A DNA stretch of 64,000 nucleotides from Rhynchopus sp. YZ270_cl-10. Lineage: Eukaryota > Euglenozoa > Diplonemea > Diplonemida > Diplonemidae. Positions within the stretch are counted from its first letter, which is position 1. Every line of letters starts with the position of its first letter. Made by a program: the position numbers and the translations under genes. Below are positions 62,600 to 64,000 of the stretch, piece after piece. The notes under the pieces were generated by a model. The model saw nothing but the letters and a program-made list of their open reading frames with translations. It made no database searches and had not been told where the DNA came from. The stretch spans positions 1,798,001-1,862,000 of the forward strand of contig OZ037841.1 of assembly GCA_964035575.1 (NCBI GenBank). The letters are read 5' to 3'.

Positions 62600-63090
62600 A
62601 TTTACGTGTAACTTTTTTTACATGTTAGCCACATGTCATTTGACATGTAAAGTGACATGTGCCACAGGTGAAATGACCTGTTAAGTACATGTCATTTTTA
62701 GGGGGCACATAACATTTACTTCACCGTCGTGTAGGGTCCGCGCGGGGTACCCCGGGGTTTGGGGAGCACACGGCGGTGAAGTAAGTTACATTACATGGAA
62801 TGTTACATGTGAAAAACCGTTACGTAAATGACATGTAACTTCACATGTAATGTAACAGTTACATGTATTAGTACATGTGATCATGTTACATGTGTCGATA
62901 TGTAAAAAACCCATCCACCATAATTTTCACAACGATTTTTGAGGATATTTTTGGTCTCACCAGAAATCACCGCCGAAAGCTGCCCAGAACCACCCCCAAA
63001 ACCATTGTACCACTACCTGATTTCGCCACCTGTACCACATTGTAACAAAAGTTACATGTAATACCACATGTACCACCCGTTACTTCGTGT
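62600..63090. repeat. ACATGT-rich palindrome array with a long GC-rich hairpin
   Basis: The palindrome ACATGT occurs well over ten times, commonly as TTACATGTAA or TGACATGT. In the middle, CTTCACCGTCGTGT (62721-62734) and ACACGGCGGTGAAG (62767-62780) form an imperfect stem around a GC-rich loop. No ORF. Confidence 0.75.
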
Positions 63091-63425
63091 ACCCTGAGGG
63101 TCCGTATGGGCCACTGTGTGTCTGTGTGTGTGCCCCACCAAAAAATCGCTAAGGGCCGTTAAAAAATGACCCTCCCCTATGGCAACGACCTGTCAGCGAC
63201 CTGTCAATATCGGCCCCTCCTGGAGCACCAACCTTAGTTTTTTAGTCTTTACTATAGAGATGTGCGCCACCCACCCACACACCACCCACACACACACACC
63301 CTCACCAGCCCCAGAGGGGATTTGACCAAAAAATCGATTTTTTTAAATAAATAGTTGCTCATCAAAAAGTGAATTTTTTGGGTTTAACGTGTTGTTTGGG
63401 GGTATTGAGGCCCAAAAAAAAATTT

Positions 63426-64000
63426 TTTTTCAGTCGTGTTCAGAAAATGGACTGCCAAATCACATGTGGCATTCGGCCAAAAATCAGCTTTTTTGGTCAT
63501 TTTTACCTTGTAAAACATGACACTTGTGGCATGCTTCCCAGCACAGGAAAGTGCATTGAAAAACCTGAAAAAACACAAGTAATATGTGATGGTCAAAAGT
63601 GCAAGATTCCTTCGTTAATGAACTTTTTGAGTTACCAGTTATAACTGGGGAATATGGTCAGATCACTCTTTTGACCATCTGGCGTTTACCACAAAAACAC
63701 CACTTTTTAACAGGCCACTTTTCACCTGAAAAGCCAGTTCAATGAAGGCACAAGTGAAGTTTTTTTGTACACGTTACCGTGAGCGGGCGCGCGAAGCGCG
63801 CACGCGAACGCCCTGTGGGAAGCGAATAGCGGACCACCTGACCAGTGCGTGAGGTGCTTACAAAAAAAACCACCTGTAAAAAAAGTGTGGTCCTCATCAC
63901 GTTTCCATGAAAGTGTCACACAAGAACGACAGGTTTTTTAGCCCGTCACCAAATCATCTATCGTTTGAAAGACATGATGTGTCCTGCACTCAGCTTTCAG
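63426..64000. other. Right-end spacer, no supported gene
   Basis: Contains the short palindromic run GCGCGCGAAGCGCGC (63787-63801), comparable to TTGCGCTTCGCGCAA at 17309. The phrase GATGGTCAAAAGTGCAA (63589) resembles GTGGTCAAAAGTGCAAAATC at 62182. Nothing else recognised. Confidence 0.5.

Larger units (their letters stand above)
61660..63425. repeat. Pair of 170-190-bp direct repeats around a 1.4-kb segment with ATTGGTGCT-type ends
   Basis: Left copy 61660-61835 and right copy 63229-63425 share TTAGTTTTTTAGTCTTTACT, AATCGATTTTTTTAAATAAA, GTGAATTTTTTGGG and GTTGTTTGGGGGTATTGAGG. Between them lies a segment starting TTGGTGCT (61839) and ending AGCACCAA (63231), whose two edges each carry CAACGACCTGTCAGCGACCT, as in the 83-bp element at 24322-24404. 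No coding sequence was found inside. Confidence 0.65.

Noticed and set aside
1-64000. tRNA, rRNA, snRNA or spliced-leader RNA genes
   Set aside because: Looked for T-loop GGTTCRANYCC boxes, and for the ACAGTTTCTGTACT motif of euglenozoan spliced leaders, and saw no convincing match by eye. A covariance-model scan would be decisive.

Overview
The window looks like nuclear DNA of a free-living heterotrophic protist, most likely a euglenozoan (diplonemid-like or a relative of free-living kinetoplastids). Reasons: all nine or ten credible host genes lie on the + strand; long T-rich, repeat-filled spacers separate them; several genes have a pyrimidine tract plus CAG just before the ATG, as trans-splice acceptors do; a divergent nucleotidyl-cyclase domain of a kind I associate with kinetoplastids recurs four times; and the left edge holds a tyrosine-recombinase retroelement of DIRS/VIPER-like layout. 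Short GT-AG cis-introns interrupt at least three genes and the standard code is used, so this is not a trypanosomatid or a bacterium. The taxonomic call is inference.

Layout. 1-2189 (minus): 5' part of a tyrosine-recombinase-type retroelement, running off the left edge. 2.2-3.0 kb: simple tandem repeats. 5.5-5.8 kb: a possible tiny membrane protein with one 48-nt intron. 7.4-9.1 kb: an ankyrin-like protein. 9.7-13.8 kb: a large surface protein with a signal peptide, a LamG-like head, a very long Pro/Thr/Ser stalk and a multi-pass C-terminal part, followed at once by a TA-flanked MITE. 14-26 kb: gene-poor repeat desert containing a hAT-type MITE with an exact 8-bp target duplication and a tandemly duplicated foldback element. 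26-47.7 kb: four copies of one receptor gene, separated by spacers that hold nested DNA transposons. 48.6-59.6 kb: a compact cluster of three intron-containing genes (a DnaJ with a large insert, a 1679-residue coiled-coil protein, a secreted subtilisin). 59.6-64 kb: gene-free repeats, including an 8-mer satellite, an ACATGT-rich array and strong hairpins.

The most interesting content is the four-copy receptor family. The ectodomain has the fold signature of a UshA-type 5'-nucleotidase but has lost most metal ligands. One transmembrane helix joins it to a class III nucleotidyl-cyclase-like domain that has lost a metal Asp, the base-specifying Asp, the transition-state Asn and the following Arg. 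Both halves look like dead enzymes kept as binding or signalling modules. The copies are mosaics of one another, carry a fast-changing Ser-rich linker, and one has a 586-nt deletion, all of which points to active recombination.

The second notable structure is a three-level nest of DNA transposons at 36.9-40.5 kb, in which each insertion can be read from its inverted repeats; two of the three also show a TA duplication.
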